A DNA stretch of 64,000 nucleotides from Sporosarcina limicola (lineage in GTDB: Bacteria > Bacillota > Bacilli > Bacillales_A > Planococcaceae). Each line of letters begins with the position of its first letter. Within the stretch, counting starts at the first letter, position 1. The notes beneath the pieces were generated by a model. The model saw only the letters and a list, made by a program, of their open reading frames with translations, ran no database searches and was not told where the DNA came from. The translations under genes were made by a program, and so were the position numbers. Of this stretch, positions 19,681 to 28,518 are shown piece by piece. The stretch is taken from assembly GCF_014873855.1 (NCBI RefSeq), contig NZ_JADBEL010000015.1, positions 1-64,000 on the forward strand. Reading direction: 5' to 3'.

Positions 19681-20931
19681 GTGAAAGTAAAAATTGCAAT
19701 CATTGGATCGACTGATTTTTGTGGTCGGACAGAACAACTCGTCATCAATCGCAATGATATTGAACTTGACTGGTATCGTTATAATGAACCGCAGGAAGCA
19801 CCTCATTTAATACGGACACTTAAACCATGTGACGCAATCCTGTTCTCAGGTTCACTGCCGTATACCTATGCGAAGAAAGCGATTGAGAATTTCCCTATTC
19901 CTACATTATACTTGAAACAAGATGAAACAGCTGTTGCAATCACTTTACTCCATTTAGCTGCACAAAAACAACTAGATTTAAACCGGATTTCCATTGATAT
20001 TCGAGAAAAAGTACATATCGACCATGTAATCAATGACTTAAATCAAATAATTGAACTCCCTTTTATCCATGTCTTACAGGATGATGAAGTAATTCAAGAT
20101 ATTTCATCATTTCATGAACAACTATCCCTTCTAAGTAAAACAGATATGGCGATTACTAGTGTTCACGCTGTTTACGAACAGCTTAAGCAACAGAACATCC
20201 CTACCATTAAAATGATTGACCCAGAAAGTTCAATCGTCCAAAGTATTGAACTTGCGAAACAACAAGCGATTTTACAAAAGAGCAATTCCGCACAAATTGC
20301 TGTAGGTGTAATTCAAGTTCGAGAGCACAATCAAAATATTGAATCAGTTGTAGAACAACTAGCAACCCTTATGCAAGCACGATGGAGCGAGCAGCAAGGT
20401 GAGTATACACTTTTCACCACAATGGGAAATATTGAATACTCCATCAAAAACCACGAATTTCTCACCCTATATCAAACGTTAGACAGTCAAGCAAAACTGG
20501 CATTTGGTTGTGGTGAAACGATTGTCGATGCAACCGAAAATGCACAATTCGCATTGGAATTCATCAAAAAAACGGATGATCATTCTTTTTACGTACTCGA
20601 TTCAAACAAAAAACTACATGGTCCATTTCCACAATCACATAGCACAATTGAAATGAAAATACATGAACCTGCACTCGTTGAAATGGCAGTAAAAACAAAA
20701 CTAAGCCCGAGCAATATTTCAAAGCTGATGACGTTTAGCAAGTCCCGTCAATCAAAGCAATTTACAGCAAATGATTTAGCACTCCACTTGAATGTCACAC
20801 GAAGAACCGCAGAACGGATATTGAAGAGACTTGTAGAGTTCAATTACGCGAAAATCATCGGAGAAGAAATGACTTATCGACAAGGAAGACCCCGAGCCCT
20901 TTATGAGTTCAACTTCCCAACTTATACGTAA
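19681..20931 (+). CDS. Transcriptional regulator of unfamiliar type with C-terminal HTH
   Basis: 416 residues, GTG start with AAAGGAGA. I do not recognise a named family. Residues 1-110 look like an alpha/beta sensor domain (IAIIGSTDFCGRTEQ, CDAILFSGSLPYTY). The middle (about 215-330) could be a nucleotide-cyclase-like or GGDEF-like fold (IAVGVIQVREHNQN, LAFGCGETIVDA). The last 70 residues hold a helix-turn-helix: FTANDLALHLNVTRRTAERI followed by a wing with RQGRPRALYEF. It is divergent from the epimerase-GNAT pair and convergent with NhaC, so control of that pair, and perhaps of NhaC, is the natural inference. Confidence 0.75.
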   Translation: MKVKIAIIGSTDFCGRTEQLVINRNDIELDWYRYNEPQEAPHLIRTLKPCDAILFSGSLPYTYAKKAIENFPIPTLYLKQDETAVAITLLHLAAQKQLDLNRISIDIREKVHIDHVINDLNQIIELPFIHVLQDDEVIQDISSFHEQLSLLSKTDMAITSVHAVYEQLKQQNIPTIKMIDPESSIVQSIELAKQQAILQKSNSAQIAVGVIQVREHNQNIESVVEQLATLMQARWSEQQGEYTLFTTMGNIEYSIKNHEFLTLYQTLDSQAKLAFGCGETIVDATENAQFALEFIKKTDDHSFYVLDSNKKLHGPFPQSHSTIEMKIHEPALVEMAVKTKLSPSNISKLMTFSKSRQSKQFTANDLALHLNVTRRTAERILKRLVEFNYAKIIGEEMTYRQGRPRALYEFNFPTYT

Positions 20932-20977
20932 AGAGAAAGGAAAGTTCACACGTTAACTGTGGACTTTCCTTTCTTTA
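20930..20977. terminator. Bidirectional terminator between regulator and nhaC
   Basis: AAAGAGAAAGGAAAGT-CACA, a short loop, TGTGGACTTTCCTTTCTTT: a stem of about 18 bp between two convergent genes, with purine/pyrimidine runs suited to both directions. Confidence 0.85.
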
Positions 20978-20981
20978 CTTA

Positions 20982-22427
20982 TTAAATCAAACCTGATTCC
21001 TGCTTCTCTAATTCCTGTTCACGATCTCTTTCCAAAAGTTCCTCTTTAGTCATTTTCACAATTGAGAAACCTGTCATTGCGTAAATTATCGATATGAATG
21101 GAACGACTAGATTGAGAATTGCATAAGGGCCATATTCAACCACACCAACACCGAGCGTACCTAATATGAACACACCACATGTATTCCAAGGTATGAACAC
21201 TGAAGTAATTGTTCCACCATCCTCAAGGGCACGGGATAGGTTTTTCGAATGCAATCCTTTATCTTTATAAGCTTTACTAAACATCCTTGCAGGTACAACA
21301 ATTGAAATATATTGCTCCGAACAAGTTGCATTCGTCATAACACATGCAGCAATTGTTGAAGTGACCAAGGTAGCTGTCGATTTCACAACTTTTAACAACT
21401 GATTCATTATCGCCTGAAGCATACCCGAGAATTCAAGTATCCCACCAAATGTCATCGCCACAATTGTCATTGAAACAGTGTACATCATATTATCTAGCCC
21501 TCCACCATTGAAGAGTGCGTCAACCATTTCGTTGCCCGTCTCGATTTTAAAACCCTCTTGCAATGCCGTTATTGCATTGACAAATGAACCGTCTTGTATG
21601 AAAACTTGTGATAAGAACCCTAGTATAATTCCAACGATAAGTGCTGGTACAGCAGGGATTTTCAGCGCAACCATTACAATAACCGCAAGTGGTACAAGTA
21701 ACAGATACGGGGTAATAAGAAAGCTTTCTTGTAAAATGTTTGCTGTTTGTGCAATTTCAAGCGCTTCCATTTCCCCATTCGTAAATCTTTTACCAAGAAA
21801 AGCATAAACACCAAGCGCTATCGCTAATCCTGGGATTGTTGTGTAGAACATATGCTTAATATGGTCAAACAATTGAGTTCCAGTCAGACCAGCCGCCAAG
21901 TTCGTTGTATCGGATAACGGTGACATTTTATCACCAAAGTATGCGCCTGAAATAACCGCACCTGCAATCATCCCCGCTGGAATCCCCATGCTCAACCCGA
22001 TTCCCATACCGGCAACCCCAATTGTTGCCATTGTAGACCATGAACTTCCAATCGCTAGCGAAACAATTGCACAAATGATTGTAATAGTCACAAGAAACCA
22101 TGATGGCGTAATGATTTGCAAACCGTAGTAGATCATTGTCGCAACGATTCCCCCACCCATCCATGAACCGATTGTCAATCCAACCAACATGATAATGACA
22201 ACTGCCGGAAGCGCCAATCGTATTCCTTTGTACATCATTTCCTCAATTTCTTTCCAATTGAAACCGGCTTTCCATGCAACCAAAGCCGCAGTCGTCGTTC
22301 CGACAATCAAGGGCATATGCGGACCCTGTTTCAATTCTACAACGGTAATAATCATCACAATAATCATAACGAACAACGGCAATAATGCCATCCAGAATTT
22401 TATTTTCTTCTCACTTGTCTGTTCCAT
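20982..22427 (-). CDS. nhaC: NhaC family Na+/H+ antiporter
   Basis: Polytopic antiporter of 481 residues with about 12 membrane helices. Family motifs: SWMGGGIVATMIYYGLQ, AIGSSWSTMATIGVAGMGIG (near 140) and AYFGDKMSPLSDTTNLAAG (near 185), and CSEQYISIVVPARMF and LEDGGTITSVFIPWNTCG later. The start is placed at the ATG at 22427, with GGAGGG at 6 bases; the frame is open for 26 more codons upstream but without a site. Members exchange Na+ for H+, or malate/lactate in the related YheL/MleN. A carboxylate or amino-acid-linked role beside the epimerase is possible. Confidence 0.9.
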   Translation of the reverse strand: MEQTSEKKIKFWMALLPLFVMIIVMIITVVELKQGPHMPLIVGTTTAALVAWKAGFNWKEIEEMMYKGIRLALPAVVIIMLVGLTIGSWMGGGIVATMIYYGLQIITPSWFLVTITIICAIVSLAIGSSWSTMATIGVAGMGIGLSMGIPAGMIAGAVISGAYFGDKMSPLSDTTNLAAGLTGTQLFDHIKHMFYTTIPGLAIALGVYAFLGKRFTNGEMEALEIAQTANILQESFLITPYLLLVPLAVIVMVALKIPAVPALIVGIILGFLSQVFIQDGSFVNAITALQEGFKIETGNEMVDALFNGGGLDNMMYTVSMTIVAMTFGGILEFSGMLQAIMNQLLKVVKSTATLVTSTIAACVMTNATCSEQYISIVVPARMFSKAYKDKGLHSKNLSRALEDGGTITSVFIPWNTCGVFILGTLGVGVVEYGPYAILNLVVPFISIIYAMTGFSIVKMTKEELLERDREQELEKQESGLI

Positions 22428-22769
22428 CCATATCCCTCCGAACTGAGTTATCGTAAAATTACAACTTGTCGCTATATAGTCGTTATTAGCATAATAAAGC
22501 TTCAAAGTTATAAAGTCAACACACTTTTCAAAAAGATGAAAGCGATTTCACTTTTGAATTATCGAAAGTATGAAAGGTCCATGACTTGCCGATTCTGGTA
22601 TGTCGGTAAACATTTATCCTTGATATAAGCTTTTTTCCTTTTTTGTTCGGGCAGTTTACTTTAGACTTAAAGATGGAATTAAATAATGTTGGGGTCCGTT
22701 TCCCCGGCGTAACACCATATAAGAGTACGGACTTACACCCTATCCCACTTAAAAGGAGTTCATCACCTT
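22428..22769. other. Intergenic region between nhaC and yitT
   Basis: Divergent promoter region of about 340 bases. The right half contains the structured-leader candidate listed next. The left half is AT-rich with no clear feature. Confidence 0.5.
22691..22732 (+). promoter_or_regulatory. Possible structured leader (pseudoknot) upstream of yitT
   Basis: GGGG (22691-22694) can pair with CCCC (22702-22705). The loop between them contains TCCGT, which can pair with ACGGA at 22727-22731. That would be an H-type pseudoknot 40 bases before the AAAAGGAG of the YitT gene. I do not recognise a known riboswitch class. It may be chance. Confidence 0.3.
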
Positions 22770-23633
22770 ATGAAGAGAGACCATAAAAAAGAGGCACTTT
22801 CGCATTTGATTAGACGATACATACTTATTTCGCTCGGTACTACGTTCGCCGCCGTTGCACTTGAACTTTTTCTCATACCCAATTCTGTAATCGATGGGGG
22901 GATCATCGGGGTCTCACTCATATTGAATTTCATGACAGGTATTCCGTTCGGTATCCTGATTTTACTTATCAACTTACCTTTTCTATTTTTCGGTTACAAG
23001 CATATCGGCAAGAACTTTTTCATTTCATCCTCTTATGCAATCGCCCTATTAGCAATCATTGAATTTCCACTTAAGTCTGTCAGTGCTTTTGTAACCGATC
23101 CGCTTCTTGCAACCGTTTTTGGTGGATTATTATTAGGTGCGGGGGTTGGCCTCGTCATCCGGAATGGCGGAGCCCTAGACGGTACAGAAATTCTCGGCAT
23201 TTTACTAACAAGAAAAATCCCGTTTTCTGTGGGGGAATTTGTTATGTTTTTCAACATCTTTATCTTTGGTTGGGCAGGATTCGTTTTAGGCTCAGAACAA
23301 GCGATGTATTCTATCATCACCTACTACATCGCATCAAAAATGATTGATGCGGTTATTCAAGGATTGGACGAAACAAAAGCGGTCATTATCGTTTCGGACG
23401 AGCATGAGGATTTAGGGGTAGCCATCAATGAACGGCTTGGTAGAAGCGTAACGAAACTGCACGGTAAAGGTGGCTTCAGCGAAAGTGAAAAAGACGTCAT
23501 TTACGTCGTCGTCACTCGCCTTGAAATTTCCAAGTTAAAACAAATTGCACATGATATCGATCCCTCAGCATTTTTGACAATCATGAACACACAGGAAACA
23601 CATGGCGGTACATTCAAATCTGCCATACATTAA
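22770..23633 (+). CDS. YitT family membrane protein
   Basis: 287-residue protein with five or six membrane helices (about 20-180) and a C-terminal cytoplasmic DUF2179 domain (about 200-285). Family marks: [19 protein letters not shown] near residue 36, [20 protein letters not shown] near 125, and [24 protein letters not shown] in the DUF2179 part. Function unknown for the family, with reported links to spore germination or reducing-condition phenotypes in some species. Strong AAAAGGAG. A paralogue lies at 56.1 kb. Confidence 0.92.
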   Translation: MKRDHKKEALSHLIRRYILISLGTTFAAVALELFLIPNSVIDGGIIGVSLILNFMTGIPFGILILLINLPFLFFGYKHIGKNFFISSSYAIALLAIIEFPLKSVSAFVTDPLLATVFGGLLLGAGVGLVIRNGGALDGTEILGILLTRKIPFSVGEFVMFFNIFIFGWAGFVLGSEQAMYSIITYYIASKMIDAVIQGLDETKAVIIVSDEHEDLGVAINERLGRSVTKLHGKGGFSESEKDVIYVVVTRLEISKLKQIAHDIDPSAFLTIMNTQETHGGTFKSAIH

Positions 23634-23638
23634 CAACG

Positions 23639-23776
23639 AAAAGCGCAAGGCGCCGTTTAGATGCGACAGGCATAAGTCGGTCCAGCGACGCGGCGGTCTT
23701 TTGCCCGGGAGGGATAGAACTTTATCCCTCCATAGCTGGACTGCTTATGACCCGAGCGTCTGGCGCCTGAAGCCTA
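23639..23776. repeat. Dispersed palindromic intergenic repeat
   Basis: GC-rich block with outer arms AGGCGCC (about 23648) and GGCGCCT (about 23763), and further matching segments inwards (CATAAG/CTTATG, GTCCAGC/GCTGGAC, GGGATA/TATCCC). It would fold into one long hairpin. Composition and layout match the dispersed noncoding repeats I know from Bacillales genomes. No coding content. Confidence 0.65.
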
Positions 23777-23823
23777 GACACTGTTCCATATCAAAAAACA
23801 TATACTTTTCTTATCTTTTTAAT

Positions 23824-23873
23824 AAAGAGCCAAGTGCTGAAACGGTTTAAATCCGTTCCAACGCTTGGCTCTT
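23824..23873. terminator. Bidirectional terminator between yitT and SLC13 gene
   Basis: AAAGAGCCAAG-GCTG-AACGG, loop TTTAAAT, CCGTT-CAACGCTTGGCTCTTT: a long, slightly imperfect stem between convergent genes. Confidence 0.85.
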
Positions 23874-23877
23874 TCAC

Positions 23878-25722
23878 TCAAAACGGAAAGAAAATTGGAA
23901 TCGCAATCATCATTACGACAAACATGATTATTTGAAGCGGGACACCGACTTTCACAAAATCCATAAATTTATAGCCTCCAGCTGTCATAACTAATGCATT
24001 CGTCGGAGAAGCAACTGGTGTTGCAAAAGCCATGCTGGAAGCGACGGCTACCGCTATTAAAAACGTATAGGGGCTCACGCCGATACTAAGCGCTGCATTC
24101 AATGCTATCGGTGCAAAAAGAACAGCCGTCGCCGTATTGCTAATGAATTGACCGAACACCATCGTTATGAAATAAATTCCCGCAAGCACACCAAACGCGC
24201 CGAATCCGCCAAGCATTTGAATGATTCCCTCTGAAAGAATCACCATTCCCCCCGTTTTTTCCAATGCTGTCGCCATCGGTAGCATCGCAGCGATAAGCAC
24301 AATACTTTCCCAGTTAATATGTCCATAGGCATCATCCATATTGCGTAAACAACCCGTAATAATCATTAATACTGCGCCAATCAGCACCGAAATAACAGCC
24401 GGGAACACTTCCAATATCATGAGTGCTACCATTACTATCAGGATAGCTCCAGCAATCGGCGCTTTTCCACTTGCTGCCGCAATACTTGCATGTTCTTTCG
24501 GCTGTCCAACTACAACAACGTCTTTTGTCTCTCTTGCAAGCAGTTCAATGGATTCCCAAGAACCTTGTACCAATAACGCATCTCCAAATCGAAGACGCTC
24601 TTTTGACATTTCTTTTAACACATACTCCCCTTGCCGATTAATGCTGAGTATATTCAAATTATATTTCTCCCGAAAACTGATGCCACGAACTGTTTCATTG
24701 ATCAATTTGGAATGTGGAGTCAATAACACCTCTGCAATACCCAATTGTTTCGACACAAGCTCATCTGCATCCGACGCTCCCTTCTCAATCAGAAGTCCAA
24801 AGTCCTTCGCAAGCCTCTCCACATTTTCAAAGAGTCCTTGAATATAAAGCATATCCTTCGGTTGAATAATGCTAGTCGGACCTGCCATTTCTTGATAGGT
24901 CATTGGCAATAGATTCATGCCCTCTATTGATTTGCGATTGATTTTCAAAATGCATAATTGATAAGTAGCGGGTATTTTTAATTGGCCTAACCGTTTCCCA
25001 ATCACTTCGGACCCTTCTGGAACACTAACCCGAATTAAATTACCTCCAAGTTTATAATCGATTGCAAGTTGCTTCGGTGAAAGTTGGTGTCCATCTTTCG
25101 AACTATTTCGGTTTTCCCCATTTGGAAGCAGTGTATTGCGAATCAAAAACAAGTAAATAATCCCTATAATAACACCGATGATACCAATTGGCGTAATTTC
25201 GAAAAAACCTAATTTTTCAAAGCCATGGTCAACAAGCATTTGACTAACAATCAAGTTCGGCGGTGATGCAATCAATGTTAATAGCCCTGAAAAACTAGCA
25301 ATATAAGATAAAGGAATTAAAAATTTTGATGGGCTACTATTAATGCTAATGGCAACACTTACAACAATCGGCAACATGATTGCGACTGTCCCAGTATTGC
25401 TCATAAAAGCACCCACAGTGGCTGCGATGGCAAGTAACAATATGAACAATCTCTTCTCGCTGTCCGCAGAATAGCGCAGAAGTAAATTCCCTGCCTGTTG
25501 TGCCAGTCCTGTACGTAAAATCCCCGCTCCAACAATAAATAAGCTAGCAATCATAATAACAACTGAATTGGAAAAACCGACAAGGGCTTCATTCGGATTT
25601 AAAATACCTGTAAGTACAAAAGCTAATAGGGCAAGAATCGCGACAAGATCCGCCCGAACGCGATTGCTCATGAATAATAAAATAGTAATACCTAGAATGA
25701 CAAATGTTAGTATAAGCTGCAA
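23878..25722 (-). CDS. SLC13/DASS-family carrier with two RCK-C (TrkA-C) domains
   Basis: 614-residue membrane protein of the citrate transporter/DASS superfamily. N-terminal helices (about 1-195) and C-terminal helices (about 400-612) enclose a cytoplasmic insert of about 200 residues with two TrkA-C-like domains (VSVPEGSEVIGKRLGQLKIP, then VLLTPHSKLINETVRGISF). The SNT motif occurs twice: SNTGTVAIMLPIVVS near 108 and SNTATAVLFAPIAL near 535, as expected for Na+-coupled anion carriers of the CitT/YbhI/SAC1 type. The start appears to be a TTG at 25722 with AAAGGA upstream. Substrate could be dicarboxylate, citrate or sulfate. Confidence 0.9.
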   Translation of the reverse strand: MQLILTFVILGITILLFMSNRVRADLVAILALLAFVLTGILNPNEALVGFSNSVVIMIASLFIVGAGILRTGLAQQAGNLLLRYSADSEKRLFILLLAIAATVGAFMSNTGTVAIMLPIVVSVAISINSSPSKFLIPLSYIASFSGLLTLIASPPNLIVSQMLVDHGFEKLGFFEITPIGIIGVIIGIIYLFLIRNTLLPNGENRNSSKDGHQLSPKQLAIDYKLGGNLIRVSVPEGSEVIGKRLGQLKIPATYQLCILKINRKSIEGMNLLPMTYQEMAGPTSIIQPKDMLYIQGLFENVERLAKDFGLLIEKGASDADELVSKQLGIAEVLLTPHSKLINETVRGISFREKYNLNILSINRQGEYVLKEMSKERLRFGDALLVQGSWESIELLARETKDVVVVGQPKEHASIAAASGKAPIAGAILIVMVALMILEVFPAVISVLIGAVLMIITGCLRNMDDAYGHINWESIVLIAAMLPMATALEKTGGMVILSEGIIQMLGGFGAFGVLAGIYFITMVFGQFISNTATAVLFAPIALNAALSIGVSPYTFLIAVAVASSMAFATPVASPTNALVMTAGGYKFMDFVKVGVPLQIIMFVVMMIAIPIFFPF

Positions 25723-25844
25723 TTTATATTGTATCCTTTCTATACGATAGTCTCCTTATTGTAATTCAATATGCCAAAAACGCAAAAAACAGCCACTCCA
25801 TATGTTTTGGGGTAACTGCTTTTTTCTTAATCAACACTTGACAT

Positions 25845-27536
25845 TTACTTCACTTTGAATATTTTAATTTCATCATTTAATTCTGTAGCTATCTTGGCGA
25901 GTCCTTCAATTGTCGAGGCTATCTCCTTGATAATTCTCGTTAAATCATCAGTAGACGCTGACACTTCCTCTGATCCTGCTGATGTTTCTTCGATAATTGC
26001 TGAAATGTTTTCAATCTTTCTTTGAACGTCTAATGTATTCATATTAATGCTGTCAAAAACTTCTTTTAGCTGCTGGACATTATCTTCTGTTTCTTGTACT
26101 TGCTCAACGATATTTTGCAATGTTTGACTATTTTGTTGGATAACAGCCACTTGTTGTTCGAATTTCCCTAGATTTTTTTCCATTAGCGTAATTGATGTCT
26201 GTGTATCTTTTTGTGTTTCATTAATGATATCCGAAATTCGTGTCGTTGCATCTGTCGTTTCTTCTGCTAATTTTCTAACCTCTTCTGCTACGACGGCAAA
26301 TCCTTTTCCGTGTTCCCCTGCTCGTGCAGCCTCGATTGCAGCATTCAGTGCTAACAAGTTCGTTTGTTTCGAAATACCTTGAATAAACTCAACGATTCCA
26401 CCAATTTGCTCCGAATGTTTTCCGAGCGCTTGTACGTTTTGTGTAGCTACTTCTATATCGTAAACTGTCTGATTTAAGACAACAATGCTCTTCCCAATAC
26501 TTTCTTTACCTTCCGTAGCCATAATTGTCGAATTTTTTGCTACTTGAAGCGTATTATCTACTAATGTATTTCCTTTTTCCACACGATTCGCAGTATCTCC
26601 AATTGCTTCAAGTATCTGATTTGATTGGCCCGCTTGATGCTCAATCCCACTTGCTATCTCACTCATAGCTGAAGCGATTTGCATCGCTGCCTCTTCTGTT
26701 TGCATCGCTCTAGTATCTAAATCCATGCTATTTGTCGTTATTTGATTGGACTGACTGCTAATAGACAGCACTAATGCATTTAATTGGTTCCTCATATGCT
26801 CAAATGAAATCCCCAGTTCGCCAATCTCATCCTTTGGAATTCTCACAATCGGCGTTGTTAAATCCCCATTTGCAATTATTTCAGCACTATTTTTCACATC
26901 TCTTAGATTAGTCATGATAGAGCGAATTATAAAGAAGCTAATAAAAGCTGTTACAGTGAGTCCTATTACCAAAATAATTACTGTGTATCGTGTATTTGTT
27001 TCCGTCCTCTGATGCATTTGATTAATATCTTGATGGAGCTGTTCAATCGTATCATTTAAATAGACGTCTACACTATCATTTATCCCTTCTGAATACGCAT
27101 CAAATTTAGCCATCAAGACATTTCCCTTTTCAGGACCAAACGCGATGTATGCTTCTGCCATTTCTTTTCCGGTTTCATGGAATTCTTTAAAGGTTTGCTT
27201 GAAAGTATCCATTTCTTTATTGCCAATTTTTGATTCCAGTTCCTTTAATTCATTTAACGTCTCATTGAAATCGATTATATATGTATCGGCTACAATAAAA
27301 CCGTCATCATAGCCTTCTGCTGCTCTTGTCGCACTTATATCTGTGAGCCATTGTTGGACTTGAACGACATCCAATTTTAACCGTTCAGCTTTTAACACTT
27401 TTTCGATTGATTCATCCTTAATTCTCTCCATCGTGTTATTGTAGTTATTCATTTGAGTAATCAAATAGACTTGAATACTACCTAAAACAATAAAAACAAA
27501 TAGAAAAGTTGATATTAACTTACTTTTAATCGTCAT
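25845..27536 (-). CDS. Methyl-accepting chemotaxis protein
   Basis: Chemoreceptor of 563 residues. I take the ATG at 27536 with GGAGAG upstream; the frame is open for 12 more codons. Membrane helices near residues 8-28 and 182-204 bracket a helical sensor domain with repeated acidic segments, then HAMP ([15 protein letters not shown]), then the signalling domain with tip [20 protein letters not shown] near 375. The HAMP-to-tip distance and the long coiled coil are typical. No chemotaxis genes are nearby and the ligand is unknown. Confidence 0.92.
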   Translation of the reverse strand: MTIKSKLISTFLFVFIVLGSIQVYLITQMNNYNNTMERIKDESIEKVLKAERLKLDVVQVQQWLTDISATRAAEGYDDGFIVADTYIIDFNETLNELKELESKIGNKEMDTFKQTFKEFHETGKEMAEAYIAFGPEKGNVLMAKFDAYSEGINDSVDVYLNDTIEQLHQDINQMHQRTETNTRYTVIILVIGLTVTAFISFFIIRSIMTNLRDVKNSAEIIANGDLTTPIVRIPKDEIGELGISFEHMRNQLNALVLSISSQSNQITTNSMDLDTRAMQTEEAAMQIASAMSEIASGIEHQAGQSNQILEAIGDTANRVEKGNTLVDNTLQVAKNSTIMATEGKESIGKSIVVLNQTVYDIEVATQNVQALGKHSEQIGGIVEFIQGISKQTNLLALNAAIEAARAGEHGKGFAVVAEEVRKLAEETTDATTRISDIINETQKDTQTSITLMEKNLGKFEQQVAVIQQNSQTLQNIVEQVQETEDNVQQLKEVFDSINMNTLDVQRKIENISAIIEETSAGSEEVSASTDDLTRIIKEIASTIEGLAKIATELNDEIKIFKVK

Positions 27537-27778
27537 TTTCTCTCTCCAGTATTCATTTTTTATAGAAGGCATTCGACCATGGTGAGTGCATTCAATTCAC
27601 TCAATACAATTGTTTTATATTATAACACAATTATGATAAACGAGTGAATTGCAATGATGAGTACCCTGTCAACACACTAGCCAGCGTAAGAAATACAAGC
27701 CCTCCCTCTTTTATAAAATAGGCCTTTCTTCTATTCTACTAAAAAGTTGTTGCCAAGAAAGAAGAGATACTATTATTA

Positions 27779-28432
27779 ATGTTCTCAATTCTAAAATCAT
27801 TTCTCATGCCTGCTTTTTCAACTATCATTTTGTTTACTCTAAAATTTAATAATATAAATACAATTGGCGACTTTTCATTGTCAGACAAAGTACTCACATC
27901 CTATTTCCAAGCCGTTTCTCCACGTACTGCGGGATTCAACACCATCCCAATTGGTGATATGGAGGAATCCTCTTTGTTATATATGATGCTACTTATGTTC
28001 ATAGGTGGAGGCAGTGCTTCGACAGCTTCAGGAATAAAATTGACGACTTTTATGGTCATTATCTTGGCTACCCTTTCATATTTCAGAGGAATCCGCGAAC
28101 CTCATTTATTTGGTAAGTCTATTAAAATCGAGATCATATTTCGTTCTTTAGCAATTGCAACGGTCAGTTCAATGGCCGTTTTCGGGTCTTTGTTTCTATT
28201 GACTATTACAGAGAAAGCCCCTTTACTGCCACTTGCAATGGAAGTCTTTTCTGCGTTTGGAACGGTTGGTTTGTCGATGGGAATTACCGGAGATTTAAGT
28301 CCTCTTGGAGAAGTGATACTATGCGTCGTCATGTTCATGGGTCGTATTGGGCCACTAACCTTGTTCTTTTTATTATTAAGACCCAAAAAAGAAGCTTATC
28401 ATTTCTCATATGATCAGATTCATACTGGTTAA
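27779..28432 (+). pseudogene. 5'-truncated KtrB/TrkH-type K+ transporter
   Basis: 217 residues that match only the C-terminal half of Trk/Ktr potassium transporter membrane subunits (about 445 residues when complete). Two of the four pore-loop repeats are visible: VSPRTAGFNTIPIGDM near residue 48 and FSAFGTVGLSMGITGDLSP near 160, plus MFIGGGSASTASGIK and the C-terminal MFMGRIGPLTLFFLL. The first half is missing: an in-frame stop lies about 15 codons upstream and nothing KtrB-like precedes it. No good ribosome binding site. A channel needs all four repeats, so this is almost certainly a remnant. Confidence 0.85.
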
Positions 28433-28453
28433 ATCCTCATTTTATCCACATAC

Positions 28454-28484
28454 AAAAAAGCGCCCTGTATAAGAGCGCTTTTTT
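28454..28484. terminator. Terminator between ktrB remnant and propeller gene
   Basis: AAAAAAGCGC, 11-base loop, GCGCTTTTTT. Works in both directions between convergent genes. Confidence 0.88.
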
Positions 28485-28518
28485 CCGAATGTAGTATTCG
28501 ATGCCTTCGCAGCGAAGA

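Noticed and set aside
27779-28432. Truncated KtrB as a functional short K+ channel
   Set aside because: Only two of four pore repeats remain and there is no translation start signal. A working Ktr pore needs all four in one chain.
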